A stretch of 62,725 bases of DNA from assembly GCA_002221725.1 (NCBI GenBank), contig NJFT01000232.1:1-62725 (forward strand). The letters are read 5' to 3'. The position numbers and the translations under genes were made by a program. Under the pieces are notes generated by a model that was not told the origin of the DNA, did no database searches, and was given only the letters and a program-made list of their open reading frames with translations. The stretch's first letter is position 1. Every line of letters starts with the position of its first letter. Source of the stretch: Scedosporium boydii. Lineage: Eukaryota > Ascomycota > Sordariomycetes > Microascales > Microascaceae. Below are positions 34,998-46,914 of this stretch, in pieces.

Positions 34998-35811
34998 ATG
35001 ATGTTCAGCTTTTCCCAATTATTGACGCTTGCCTTGACGGGCTACGTTACTGCTGCGCCTTCGCATCTCACTCGGCGTGCTGGCCGTGTCGTCATCGGTT
35101 ATCGAACAGTAAACAGGGTTTGTGCAGCATACCCAGCCTCTAGGGAGCGTGTGTTAGTCGTTTTGGGCGGGGGCTGACCTACCCTGCATAGATCGAGGCA
35201 AATGAGCTCAACGAGTATGGAACCTTCGTCGACTTGGGTGGGTTCCAAGATGAGAAAGCCCAAACTGGTCTGGGCAAGTATCTGAGCCCCAGCCCCGGAG
35301 AGTGGGACGTTGGCATCGATAACAGGTGAGAACCAAGCAAATCACCCTACACTAAAACTGTTGAAACAAACGCTAATCTCCCACAAGCTACTGCATCGCA
35401 TGGGCCGATGCGGACAAGTACGACGCTGTAAGCAAGGTGTGGATCCCGGAAGATCACTGGTGGCCTTCTAGCGAACAGGCAATGAAGGACTACATCGCCA
35501 GCCTCGGCATCGAGAGCAGGCTCTCCCTGCGCTACTCTGAGATCTTTGGCAAACCGGGACTTTTGCAAATGATGGTTCCCCTAGAGTTGTACGAGCAGTA
35601 CGACAACGGCATCGGTATCGAGGTGCAATGCTTCGACACGCTTGACCAGCTGAGGCAGGTGGAAAACGGGAGGGTCGACTACCTCCGTGGAGACATTCAG
35701 AACCGAGGTCCCGCTCAGCCGGCTCCTCCCAACCCTGCTCCGCCCAACCCGGCTCCTCCTAACCCAGCTCCCCCTGCCCCTCCCGCCGCCCCTAAGCCTC
35801 CCGGTGTCTAA
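34998..35811 (+). CDS. Small secreted protein with proline-rich tail, weakly ADP-ribosyltransferase-like
   Basis: Three exons (34998-35117, 35192-35325, 35388-35811) give 225 residues. A signal peptide (MMFSFSQLLTLALTGYVTAA) is followed by a dibasic site (TRR) and then RVVIGYRTV. The order Y-R early, TGLGKYLSPSPGEW in the middle and YCIAWADADKY...KVWIPE later resembles secreted fungal and bacterial proteins of the ADP-ribosyltransferase fold. A catalytic Glu pair is not obvious, so activity is uncertain. The C-terminus carries four tandem units of a five-residue proline-rich repeat. Size, secretion signal and location beside AT-rich DNA fit a candidate effector, but this is inference only. 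Confidence 0.6.
35716..35775 (+). repeat. Four tandem 15-nt units coding a (Q/N)-P-A-P-P repeat
   Basis: The four units are adjacent and near-identical, and encode a proline-rich tail in the small secreted protein. Unit changes are mostly silent. Confidence 0.8.
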
Positions 35812-36881
35812 AAGTGCCGTTGGTGGAGCAAAGGAACCCTCCGGGCGAAAACGGCCGATATATTCCGGGTCTGGAGTTTATCTTACTACCTTGGGATATA
35901 TAAAAAACAAAGGAATTCTCAATATCCTTTATGTTTGAGTATTAACATTAGCGGGGTTGATAAGTAGTCTTTGATATATTTATGTTTAGTAGAGTATCTA
36001 GAAGATTAGGTATAAAGAATTGATGTTTCTCCTTATTCAAGCTGTGCTATTACAATCCTAATACTAGCTTATTAGCAGTATTAGGTAGATATAAATAAGA
36101 GTTAAATGGTTGTCTATTACGAATAGAGTAAAGTAGTTAAGTAGTATTGTAATGGAGTAGTGCAGCCTACCTGCTCATCACATGAATGAAAAATGAAACA
36201 GTTGTGGTCAATGGTCTATGACAATTCCTGCAAGAAGCTGCTGCAGGGCCCTGTACAGGAATGGACGGATGTCGGATCTGTTGATCAATGTAGATAATAG
36301 TAGAACATGTAACAAGGAGACCTCTGAATAGGGAGAGATGAAGATTCATGTAAACGTCTAGTATAGGACACTTGGATACACAAGACAAGCAGTGAAGCTG
36401 CTTAAGGGTCAGTAGGGAAGATGATCTGTGAGAACTGAGTAAAAGAAGTTAATTGAATTAAATTAAAAAAACTGACTCGATGATATTGAACTTGTTATCC
36501 TCTACCTAAGATGAGAGGAAAGAAAAGAAATGGCTATGGCCTGGTCTATGGCGAGGAATAATGTTCTTCTGCCCCCTTCTTTGCGGTCCTAGAGGAGAAC
36601 TGCACGCTTTTTTCACTGCTGTCACCTTTTCTACTATTGCAATACTGCTATAACGATACTGCTAAAGTGGCAATATAAAGCTCTACTAATACTAAAGGTA
36701 ATAGCAGTAGTAGTATATAACCCTTAATACTACCTATAAGAGCTTTCAAATTCTAATACTTAGACTTTGGCAATTTTGTGTTTAAACAGAGGTGCTCGCG
36801 GCTAAGGTTCGTGCTTTATGCTAGCGTTCTTAACTGTTCAGGGCACAAATGATAGGCGCGGTGCTCAACATGCAGGCAAAC
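35812..36881. other. AT-rich intergenic region
   Basis: Rich in TA-containing words (TATAAATAAG, AGTATTA) with no gene. The region 35930-36170 and the region 36640-36760 look like degraded repeat sequence. The 3' end of the large minus-strand gene lies at its right edge. Confidence 0.45.
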
Positions 36882-39800
36882 TTAAATAAAAAGAAAAAGT
36901 GCGTCAATTGTCGCAGGAATGGTATACTTGGCAATAAGGCGCGCATATCGCTCGTCGTAGTGGTCGTAGACAAACTTGCTAACCTTGGCAAGTACGCCGA
37001 TGCCCAAGCAGCCATAGTCGCCGACAGTCACGGCGATGGATGTCTCCTCATCTACCAAGCAAGAGCGATGGCATGCACCCTGTTAGCATTATGCTAGAAG
37101 CTAAGGAGAAACTAACGAGTCGCCGTATTACCCGCGGCTGGTATATGGAAGGCCCAAAGGAAAACTGACCTGGATCGACGATAGCAATATTGGCGAAGAT
37201 AGTCGATAGCGTCAGGCCGGTGGTCCCGATGCTGTCGCACAGCGAATCCACCAGCGGCTGGTGGTCCCAGGCCTCGACGACGGTGACAACGTCCATCAGG
37301 AAGACGTACAGCGCCTGCGCGGAGCTTATCCCCGCGAGCGGCACGATGAGCTCCCGCGACCGCTCGCGCTTGCCTTTGTCCCAGACCTGCATCTGGTCGG
37401 CGCACAGGTGCACAAACACGTACACCGCGTCGCCCGTGATGCTGCCGGCCCAGCTCAGCCAGCGGAACTGGTATGCCGGCTCCGTAGGGTCGTCGTGTAC
37501 GGGGATCGTCACCGCCCGGATGACCAGCTTGGCCAGTGCGATGGTGTGCCAGTCCGTGAGGAGGCTCCAGGCCTTACCTCCAAGCGTCTGACCTGATTTC
37601 TTCCCCCAGGGGAACGCGGCTCTGCTCAGGCGGGTGAGGGGGTGCGGTGAGTGCAGGCGGGAGAGGGCACGTGCGCTCATGAAGGCGGGGATGAAAGCCG
37701 CTATATCGCCGGTGGCGGGAATCTCAAGCTTTTTGTCACTACGTACATGGTCGGATCTGAGCGCGGGTGTGACAGCCATTCCAACGCCCTCCTCTAGCGG
37801 GATGAGGCCAGCCACGGCGCCGAAGAAGCCCATGAAATGCGTCACGAGGAGGTCGGCGACGGCCAGGAAGTGGTTCACACCAAGGGTGTACTCAGCCCTC
37901 GAGGCGTCGCCAGAGATTAGGTGCTGGTAGTTCAGCTTCGTCAAGTCGGCGGGCGCCTTTCCGGTAAGTATCTTGTGGACGATGGTCATGGGAATGGCGA
38001 ATATCAGCGCAGCCAGATCTAGGATGGTCAGGTCGGTCCCGCCAGAGACGAACTTCTTGTACAGGGTCGAGAAGATGGGAACGTCGATCTTGAAGTTGGC
38101 AAAATTCTGCAGCGTCTGGATAAGGGACTTGATCACCTTCAGAATGCCGACCGTGAGCTTCTTGATGCAGTCGATGATGCCTGCCGCGATGTCGACACCA
38201 ACTTTCGCGAGCACCTGACCAATGGTGAGGTTGGCTTTGTCACTGTCGAAGAGCTCGGCCAGATCCTTGGCGACGTCTTTGATAGTATCCTTAATGGAGC
38301 TGACGGCAGGGATGATGAGGGTGCGGAGAAGATCCATATCGTCCTCGGTAGCGACATCAGGATCCCCGTGGACGACGGAAACTTCGCCGGCACCGCCGAA
38401 GGCAAACTATTTCGACCGAGGATCAGCAATCCGCTCCTAATCCTGAAGGGAAAGAAATTACCTGGAAACCGATTTTACGTACTTGATGGAAGGAATAATT
38501 GGCCGGCGCACTCTGCTTGGCGGCATGGCTCTTAGCCGTTCTGCTCTCGTCGCTGTCAGGAGTCGAACCGAGTCTCTTGTTGGCGATCCCATCTGGAACC
38601 TGACTCAGCTTCTGGACCGATTCTTTGGCTCGGTCGAAGAATTTCTCTACCTCATTCTCGGCGATCCCTATGCTGCTGACGGCCGCGGTTGCGCTGCTGT
38701 TTAAAAAGTGCACGATGGAGCGGTGGGTGGCCTGTATATCGTCCCAGTTGAAGATGAAGCCGAGCCAGGCCACAACCCTCCTCCCGATCTCGAGGACCTT
38801 CTCGAAGATGGCGCTCAGCACCTTGCCAACGGCTGCGACCGAGTCGACCGCCCAGCGGTAGATGACCTCGCCGATATGCAGGACAAAGTGGTAGGCGTCT
38901 CCTGTCTTCTCGACGGCCCAGATCGTGAAACTCTTTACTCCGTCCACTATGCCGCTCCACATGGACTTTAGGCGGCTCCATGGTTAGCAAGAGACTAGCT
39001 ATCTTGCACAGATGCGAGACACCCCAGAAGGAGAACCAATCTGGGGCCCACTACTCACCCATAACATATCCTTCACCCCTCCAGTATGAGCGGAGGCCTG
39101 AACGAGAGCATCCAGATTATGCCCACACACCAGGGCTGATCGTTGGAGCTTGGAGCCGCCGGATCCAACGGTCATTTTAGGAGAAAAGGAAGGAGGTGGA
39201 TTGGCCAATCCTCTCGTTTCTTCCTCCAATTTCTCCATCCTTGCCGCTTCCAGTCGCTGGATGGCCTTGGCCACATCATCAAGCTCCGGGTCTGACATCT
39301 TCCTGGCTCCGTCTAAGAGCAGTTCGCCGGACTGGAGTCTTGCGTTCTTCAGGTCTTGCCCTGACTTGATCGCTGATACATTGAAATGGCCATCGCACCC
39401 CTTAACATCCCGTACGCTGTAGGTAAAGCTCGAGACGTCCGGGGAGGGTATGACGAGATCCAGGCTGCCTCGAGCGTCAGTGGTGACCTCCACGCCGCCA
39501 GGGCCAAGGTCGATGATCCGTCCGTTCAGGTAGATGGTCGTGTAGCTCGAGCACTGCAGGAGAACCCTCGCGTTGCCCCGCACCGTCCCGTCCTGGTCCT
39601 GCACAGTGCAGTGCACGAACGCCGACGACGTAGTGACGTAGCCGATGCCGTGCCGCGAGCTGGCCGCCCAGACAGCGACGTTTTTGTCGTCGGACTGCGA
39701 GCAGAACAACTGCATGCTGTTGCTGAACACGCCGTCACTGGTGAGCTTCTTGCCCTTCTTGCCCTTGCCGACGTGCTTGGAGGTGTAGTGGTAGAGCTCG

Positions 39801-40839
39801 TCGCCGCCGACGAGGAGGTCGTTGTAGCCGTGTTTATTGAGACATGTCGCTAGGACGCGCGCCCCTATGAGACGAATGAGATTTTTTAACTTATAAACTA
39901 CGCAGACTGGCTGTGGACTAGACGTGGGTAAAGCAACAAGATGACGGACGAGTTTAATCCAAGCGTACCTTGTGAGCAGGGGATAGGAACGTGAGCCACT
40001 TCGCCAAAGTGCTTCTCGGTCGCGATGAAAATCAGGGAGGTTTTATCTAATACCAAAATGCGTTATACTTAGCCCAGCACGACACATAATGGAGGTTTGC
40101 AAAGCATAGAGGGAAATGAAACTCACCCTGGATTCTATATAGGGCCGTATAGCCCGGGTCGAGGTCGATGGTTGTCGGAAGGAGGTCGTAGATCTCAGCC
40201 GCGTTCTCCGGCAGCTGGACGTCATTCGATAGATCCCAGGATGACTCGTCTGACTTCATATTTACTCGGGCAACGTCCTCGGTGCTCACAATATTTCCCG
40301 GCACTTTGAAGGTAACAAGCAAAGGGGTACTTCTCGTCCGGGCCGCGGTTTCCCTAATACGAAAAAGATAGTCTCAGCGAGACGTGTGATGGGCTGGGGA
40401 GCCTCGTAGTGCAGCTCACCACCATGACGCTAAGCACGTTCGCCTCCTTCGAATTGTATGTGTGTGGAACAATGAACTTGGAGAAGTCCACGTCACCAGC
40501 CACGTCTGAGGGTTTGAGCCCCCTTGTCACTACCAGCTTCTTGGACCCGCCCTCGCGTATCACGAGGGCCATGTAGAGGATCGTGTCCAAGCTCTGGGAA
40601 AGGCCGAAGTGCAGAAACTCGACATCGGATCCGTACCCCAGCCTGCTCCCAAAGTCAACAAGCTCGTTGGCTCCTGACGCGCCGGTCTTGACCAGGTAAA
40701 AGATCTTGTCGTTGCCGATAGAGAAGGTCATGGGGGCTTTCTTATCGTCAATGATTGTCACGAAGCGGCTCGATGGGGGGACGGGCATGGCCGCAAGGTG
40801 GTGCGTCATGAGTTCCGAATCGAATGTAAGGGTTGCCAT
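36882..40839 (-). CDS. Large propeller-helical protein of unknown function, about 1,139 aa
   Basis: Exons on the minus strand: 40839-40420, 40353-40127, 40046-39969, 39864-39059, 38965-38483, 38406-37170 and 37051-36882. Junctions 2-7 are in phase with canonical introns. The exon 1-2 junction is off by one nucleotide, so one small error or mutation lies between about 40420 and 40350. The first 350 residues have repeated strand pairs (KIFYLVKTGASGANELVDFG, FLHFGLSQSLD, NDLLVGGDELYHY, VAVWAASSRHGIGYVT) like a beta-propeller. Next comes a beta domain (YTTIYLNGRIIDLGPGGVEV). The C-terminal half is helical with hydrophobic stretches (FLAVADLLVTHFMGFFGAVAGL) and a motif LGFIFNWDDIQATH. There is no signal peptide. 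It resembles a large uncharacterised fungal family that I know only as hypothetical proteins. It is divergent to the 42.3 kb gene. Confidence 0.7.
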
Positions 40840-42257
40840 GATTCCTAGGCGGAGATTGGATTAGCATTTGCCACCCCTTAATATCACCTCAAAGCGATGT
40901 GAGGGCGTCGATGTTGCCTTGCCTGACTTTAGATACTCTATACAACTTGCCTATATAATTCGCTGCACTCCAATGTCAAAAGTCCTGGAGGCGACAAAAG
41001 TATTGGAGGTTTCCGAGTGTTGCCTCGTCGTGTAAAGGGAAAAATAGAAGCCAGCCGAGTCGGGTTAAGTAAAATGGAGGCGGATATGTGTGAGGGGAAC
41101 AATGTTCCGGATATAAGTTAACCCCAAATGCTCCTCCTGCCTGCGGCTGGGGTTTTCCAGGACAGACAACAGCAGCAGCGCACCTTCAACTTCATCACCA
41201 ACTTTTCTTCAGGTTGTACGGAGCTAAGACGCGATTTCCTTGTTGGAATAAGCGGAAATAAGCACTGTACGTACTAGGCTTAATAGCACGCTTCACAGGC
41301 CCTTTACTCTCCTCTGTCGGCGAGTTCTCGCGTGAATGCTAGAGAACTTAATGGCTGTTCTTCGAGCCTTTTCGTTGGCACTGGGATAGAGTGGTTGGTC
41401 TGTTCTAGGTCCATTTTTCTCTCTCTTCCCTTTTCCTCCTTACCCCGCCTGGCTTGGAAGCCTTCGTAGCGCTATTTAGTTGCATTACTCTTCACCCAAG
41501 ATGGTTGGGCCGCAAGAGGTGCTCCGAGGTGCTTCAGCAGCTCTATCATTTTGCTTACTTGCAGCTCAATATTGCCAGACTACATATGCTTCCAAGAAGT
41601 ACAGTTATAGTCCTAGCTGAGTGTATTGATTTGTAAACTCTCTTCACAGCTACATGCTCGAAGAAGTCACTCCTTCTATAGTCCTAGGAACACAAATAGT
41701 CATACAAATCTCTTAAGGGGTTCTTTGACTTAATATTGGGGCTTAATACGAGAGAGGTTTAACAATAACTCGACCCCTCCAAGAGGCAAGTTGGCAGGCG
41801 CAGTATGCCACTGGCTGAACCATATGCGAGAACAGCAGGCTGCCCAGACCAGGCTGCCCAAACCAGGATGCATGCATCTTGCTACGCTCTCGGTTGAATG
41901 GAAGAAGAGAACGAAGAGGAAAGGTGGGAGAGGGGACCACTTGATCAATAAATGCATATGTACTTCGTAAAATTAGGCACAGCTGAGACAGTCAGCCCAA
42001 CTGCAGGAGCACGAAATGTCAGAGGTGGGGGGTGAGGAATCGCATGTATACAGTTGTTGCACATATTAATGTCTAGCAGCGACCTGTGTACCAAGGGTTT
42101 CCAGAGTTCCATAGATACCTTCGCCGTATATTTTCCAGAGGACTTTGAGCGATATAACCACAAAATCTGGTCTGACGCCAAAATCCCTGTCCATAAAAGC
42201 GGACTATCTAGTCGTCGGACTCGATCGAGCAACCTTCGTAGACACTTAACTTACCAC
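40840..42257. promoter_or_regulatory. Shared upstream region of the divergent large-gene pair
   Basis: 1.4 kb separate the two start codons. No additional gene is seen. The frame opening at 42054 reaches the start of the right-hand gene but its first 68 codons look non-coding. Confidence 0.45.
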
Positions 42258-44781
42258 ATGCAACAGAAAATGTCAGCCATGTCCATGTCATCCGCAGATA
42301 TCGAAGCCATTGCTCGATCCATCAAGCGCGAGCTTGGCTCGTTCAATACTACTGTCGAGCAAGACGTCAGCGGACCCGGAAATTCTGTGCGGGAAACCTC
42401 ATTTTCCCTCGTCACTTCTAAAGCCAGTCTCGATGCGGAAGCCCAGCTCAGAGAGGCATACGAGAGCATCTCCGCTCCTTTTAGGGACAGAGATGCAAGT
42501 CTCCGGGAAGAAGTTGACAAAAATGACGATCTCCAGCTTCAAGATGACGGGACCCCTCGCATGCCCAGTCACCTGCTTCAGTCGCCCAGCAAAAGGGAGA
42601 CTTCAATGGGGGATGTTGCCATGAATCAATACATGATAGTAAGCTATGTTCTCGGATGGTTACCGCTTGGAAAGCAGGGCCTGGGCGAAGCTGACAAGCC
42701 CTAATTGGGCTGGTTTTAGATAACCGGTGTCACACAAGACGCCATTAACAGCTCTCTCAGGACCATGGCTAAGACTGGCCGCGGTATCCAGAAGCTCAGT
42801 GCCACCGAATCCCCGTCCACATTCAAAGGGAAGATATCGCAGCTCGACCCAGAGCTGGACACAACCAAGCCAACCAGGGCGTTCCTGTACCTTATCTTCA
42901 AGAACGGTATCGCTAAATTGTCTCCTACATCGGCAGGCGAGGCCAAGCAAACTGGCAAGGACGTCCAGAAGTACCAGATGAAGGACTGGAAGGTCGTGTT
43001 TAACATCGACATTAGTAGCTTGCCTATGTCCAAGAGCGACGGCGACTATTCTTCTGTTACCAGCCAAGTCTCCAATTGGTCCAGCTACTCCCTGCTCCGT
43101 CTGATTCTCAACTTCGCGAGTAGGCTTTTCGTTCGCATCTTTCTCCCCTCTCCGCCCTCTCCGCCCTCTCCCACCCTTCCACCTCTCTTCTCGTTTCAGT
43201 TCTTTCTTCCTCTTCCTTTAGGTCATTACTCTCACAATGAAAGGAATCGCTAACTGTTGCTCACAAACAGCGGCCAGGCCGAAGGAATACATGTATGTGA
43301 TATCCATCCCTACCTATCAGCTGACATACCATAACTACTCAGTAGCTGACAGATAACTCCGCAGCTCGTCCAAATCATCTATTCCGGGAATCGATTCCGA
43401 GAGGCTGACTACCTTTCTCTACCTTCTCGATGTTTGGTGCCAGAGTCAGACTATGACAAAGAAACCAGAGAAACAGACATTTGCGTATGCTTGGACCACC
43501 ACCAAGCCCAAGGAGGCTAATGCCGTGGCCCCAACGTTCGCCGCGACTAGCATGAAGCTGCAGACGCACAAGTCATCACAGGTGTCCGACGACAACACCG
43601 TTCCTGGCGGGCGCAACATACTTCTCTATCTCGAAATGGCATACAACGAGCCCATGCCCCAGGGTACGTACTCCAGCAGCGAAGAGCTCGTCCAAGAGAA
43701 ATTCCATGTTTCTATGCAAGTACCTGTTTTGGGACCGGTACCTGCTCGACCCTGACCAGAATCTCCTCGAGAGGGTCAACGAATGGACGCACATCGCCGC
43801 CGTCTCGGCCCGCTGCAAGTACTCGGCCTTTGGAGAAAAGAAGACCTGGTTTGTGTACAGTATGGGCCGGGACTGGTCGAAACCTGTATCATTCTACGAG
43901 TGGAAGCCGTATCCCTATTCCTGGGTACACAACCTATGGTACTGGTCCGACTCATCGGAGGAGACAGCTACGGACGGTGACAGCTGGTTTGGCATGAAGG
44001 CGCAGATTAAATGTACGCCCCAATTCCTACATCTTCTCACCGCCCAGGCTATTGCCCTTCTGAGGCTGATCAGAGACGAAACTACTCATTCTCTCCAACT
44101 ACCTACCCCGTGAACTCACTTGAAACTGAGAAAGAACAAAACAGGCTATACTAGGAACTGGGCATATGCCCAAAGTGGAGGGGACATCATCTCGCTCTCG
44201 GGGACGTCAAGCATCAGCGAGCAGGTATGGATATATACGCGTTTGGTATTGCCAATTGGGTACAGTAAGTCTGTTCGCTTGAAACAATACCTTCGACTAA
44301 TGTTACCCTTTACCTTTCCGCTTCCCGCTCCTCAGATTGAAGTTACCAGACCACTGATGCAAAACCTCCCGCAACCAAGTGTTCGGTGTCCTGGAGTTTC
44401 CAGCTCCAGCTCGAGAGCGTCGAGTCGGGGAAACTTAGCATCGCCGTCTCAGACATCAAGAAAGACGTCAAGACCTACAAGGACTCCGGATGGCTCATGC
44501 CGGTGCACAAAATGGAGGTCGACCTCGGCCGCATCATCAACAGCATCCAGCTCGACAGCATGCGACGCGAGGTCAAGACCTCGCTCTCGGGCAACACGGG
44601 CTTCGTGCTTCCCGGCGGCACGCAGTTCTTCCAGAAGGACCCACGAGTCTCGGCCAAAGGGGACTTGATGGTCAAGCTCACGTACAAGAACATCGATGAC
44701 GGCGGCGAGGATAGCAGTAGCGAGGATAGCAGTAGCGAGGATAGCAACAGCGAGGATAGCAACAGCGAGTACAATGATTGA
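42258..44781 (+). CDS. Uncharacterised multi-exon protein, about 653 aa, with acidic repeat tail
   Basis: Exons 42258-42638, 42720-43119, 43271-43292, 43365-44012, 44145-44224 and 44350-44781 join with canonical introns; exon 3 is only 22 nt. Inside exon 4, between about 43660 and 43720, the frame shifts by one nucleotide with no suitable intron. The start could also be the ATG at 42270. The N-terminus is helical and charged (SADIEAIARSIKRELGSFN). The centre has GVTQDAINSSLRTMAKTG, FKGKISQLDPELDTTKPT, MKDWKVVFNIDIS and TFAYAWTTTKPKEANAVAPT, suggesting a beta-rich body. Aromatic-rich YLFWDRYLLDPDQNLLERV and WVHNLWYWSD follow, and the tail is a D/E/S repeat. There is no signal peptide or membrane segment. 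It likely works with the divergent large gene. Function unknown. Confidence 0.7.
44707..44766 (+). repeat. Four tandem 15-nt units coding an acidic E-D-S-(S/N)-S repeat
   Basis: Units GAGGATAGCAGTAGC or GAGGATAGCAACAGC repeat four times at the 3' end of the 653-aa gene. The near identity of the units suggests recent slippage. Serines next to D/E could be casein-kinase-2 type sites. Confidence 0.85.
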
Positions 44782-46914
44782 CGGCGGGTTAGAGACATCA
44801 GACCTCAAGCCAAGTGGCAACACGTAGTCTGTCTGTAGCCGGAGGTGTAAGCCGCATCCGACTGTCACAGACGAACAGGCACAAGAGGCACGTTAATATG
44901 GATGTCTGTATTACTGAAGGTTTCTGGGCTAGCTGCTGCTTTTGGTTTGGACCGGCAGATTGCGGTTTGAGTAGGTATCAAGCGAGATTATACAGGAGTA
45001 GAGTTACGCTCGCTAAAGCCTTAGTTTACTGTGGTGACTGGACATGTTTGGTGCAAGAATTTACCGTGCGTTGCGAGAAGCAGTGCACTGCCTGAAATGA
45101 TTAAGCGGGAGCAAAACGGCGAGCAGGCACCAGACTTTGACACTATGCCAGATCCCTGCGCAGAAGCTTCGGGGTAAAAGGAAATGAAACCGATTTGGTT
45201 AGTGACTGGGTCTGCGAATCTACGCCCCCTCCCGCCCTTCAAAGTTCTTGCGAATGCCCTCAGCCATTCGATCCCATCGGACCTTTGAACGCCCCGGAAT
45301 TGAATCTGGGCAAGAACACCAAAGGCGCCGGCCTCCTCACCGCACTGTCGAGCGGCCGACTACGCATCTCGGCGCATAGCCAGAACTTCTCCACGTCGGT
45401 CTCACGAGGCGGACATCCTTGCGAAATGTCTCGGCAACTCAGCCTGATCAGCGGTCAAAAGGCGTCCATCTTCAACTTCGTTGGTAGAGTCGGTAGTATT
45501 AGTGGAGGGGTGGAGAGTGCCATCGACCCGGCCACTATCTACTTGATGCTGGCCTAATGCCGCTTCTGAACAGAATGTACAAGTACAGGAACACGAAATA
45601 CTGCTGAATGATGGATGACTGTTCCTTTTTCAGTAAATCTTCGAGCAGAAGTAGCTGGTGAACCAAATTAAAACAAGGCAGCTCCCGAGGAAGCAGTACC
45701 GTCAAAGAGTTAGCTATTGGGCATCAAGGCAGCAGCACCAAAATAACCTACGCATGCTTTTTCTGTTACCCTAATTTTGTATTCTGATTGCCACAAGCTA
45801 AGGCCTTGGGGGTGGAAATGGGTTATGATATAGAGCGAGAGAGCAGACAAGCTACCCCCTGCCACGATGCCTCTGTTGTATCCCGCTTAGGACAGTCATC
45901 CAGCTCTTTGCGTTTTTCTTGAGCCTATAGAGCCTCTATTCAGATTTCATTTTCTTTATTCACATTCAGAGTGACCTTTGTTTTACTTCTTTTCTTGCTC
46001 ATCTGTGCCTCTTATACTGGCTTAACCTAAGTTTTCTACGGCCCCATAATGAGACTGACGAGAGTACTTATGCGGTTCATCTGGGGTATCCTCTCTTCTA
46101 TGGTCGTGATGTGGCCGGATATGGCTTCCTACCTAAGTACTAAGCCTTCGGTCTACAGATATGAGAGTAGTCGGGAAAAGGGATGATCATCAAGGGCTTC
46201 AAAGTGCAAGGCAGCTAGCTGTAAGGCTCATTTAGTAGCTAAATTCGATATTCCTAGATGCACAGCATCCATAAGCCATGCGAATGTCTCTAGTGACCGG
46301 ACTTTTGACACTTACTGTTGGGCTGTTGGGGAGCCGAGCTAAACAAGCAAAGTTCGTCGTATGCCGGTAGTCGGTCGGCGGGTGAGTGGTCCCGTAGTAG
46401 AGGCGGGAGCCCCTCCTTACCTCGAGATTCGACTGATCACTGGGAAGAACACAAAAGATAATGGCAACTTCAAAAGGTAAATGGAAATGTATTCTAGTAA
46501 CTATCGGACGGCCATCTTCATAAGAGGACTTCCACAGGCTTCTACGCAGCAGAACCCACTGATCAGTCTGAGGAGGACCCAACTGGGTTCTCTAATCCAC
46601 AGATACTACGAAAATTTCTTGGTAAAGCTTACGTTTCTTTTTTGAACTCCTCGCGAAGGGGGAACTAAGATACCTTTATATCTGACGTGTGACACTGATC
46701 AGTCCTTTCTGAGTTCGAATGAGACACGTGGCATTCGCTTCTGACTGAGCCACACTACTCTATGACACCGTGACTTGGAAATAATAGTCGCGGCAGCAAA
46801 GGAAAAACTGTGGGCTCCACTCAATACAGACCCGCAAACTGGGGATCCCACTTTACCGTTATGCGGCGACTAGCACGGATAACGCATTTTGTTTTCAGTT
46901 CCTACTGGATGAAA
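44782..46914. other. Intergenic region
   Basis: 2.1 kb without a recognisable gene. A 120-codon plus frame at 45195-45557 and a minus frame at 46232-46582 show no family signal. The right part leads into the rDNA fragment. Confidence 0.4.

Noticed and set aside
40403..40419. A GC-type donor at about 40402 that would fix the propeller-gene frame
   Set aside because: The site (GCTCCC) lacks the rest of a donor consensus and gives a 49-nt intron without a good branch point. I prefer to report the frame as unresolved.
43677..43751. A 40-nt intron (GTACCT...CCAG) that would fix the frame of the partner gene
   Set aside because: It is shorter than typical fungal introns, its branch-like CTGAC touches the acceptor, and it would remove the aromatic coding-like YLFWDRYLLDPDQ segment.
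45195..45557. 120-codon plus-strand frame
   Set aside because: No recognisable domain, no splice partners, and no support beyond being open.
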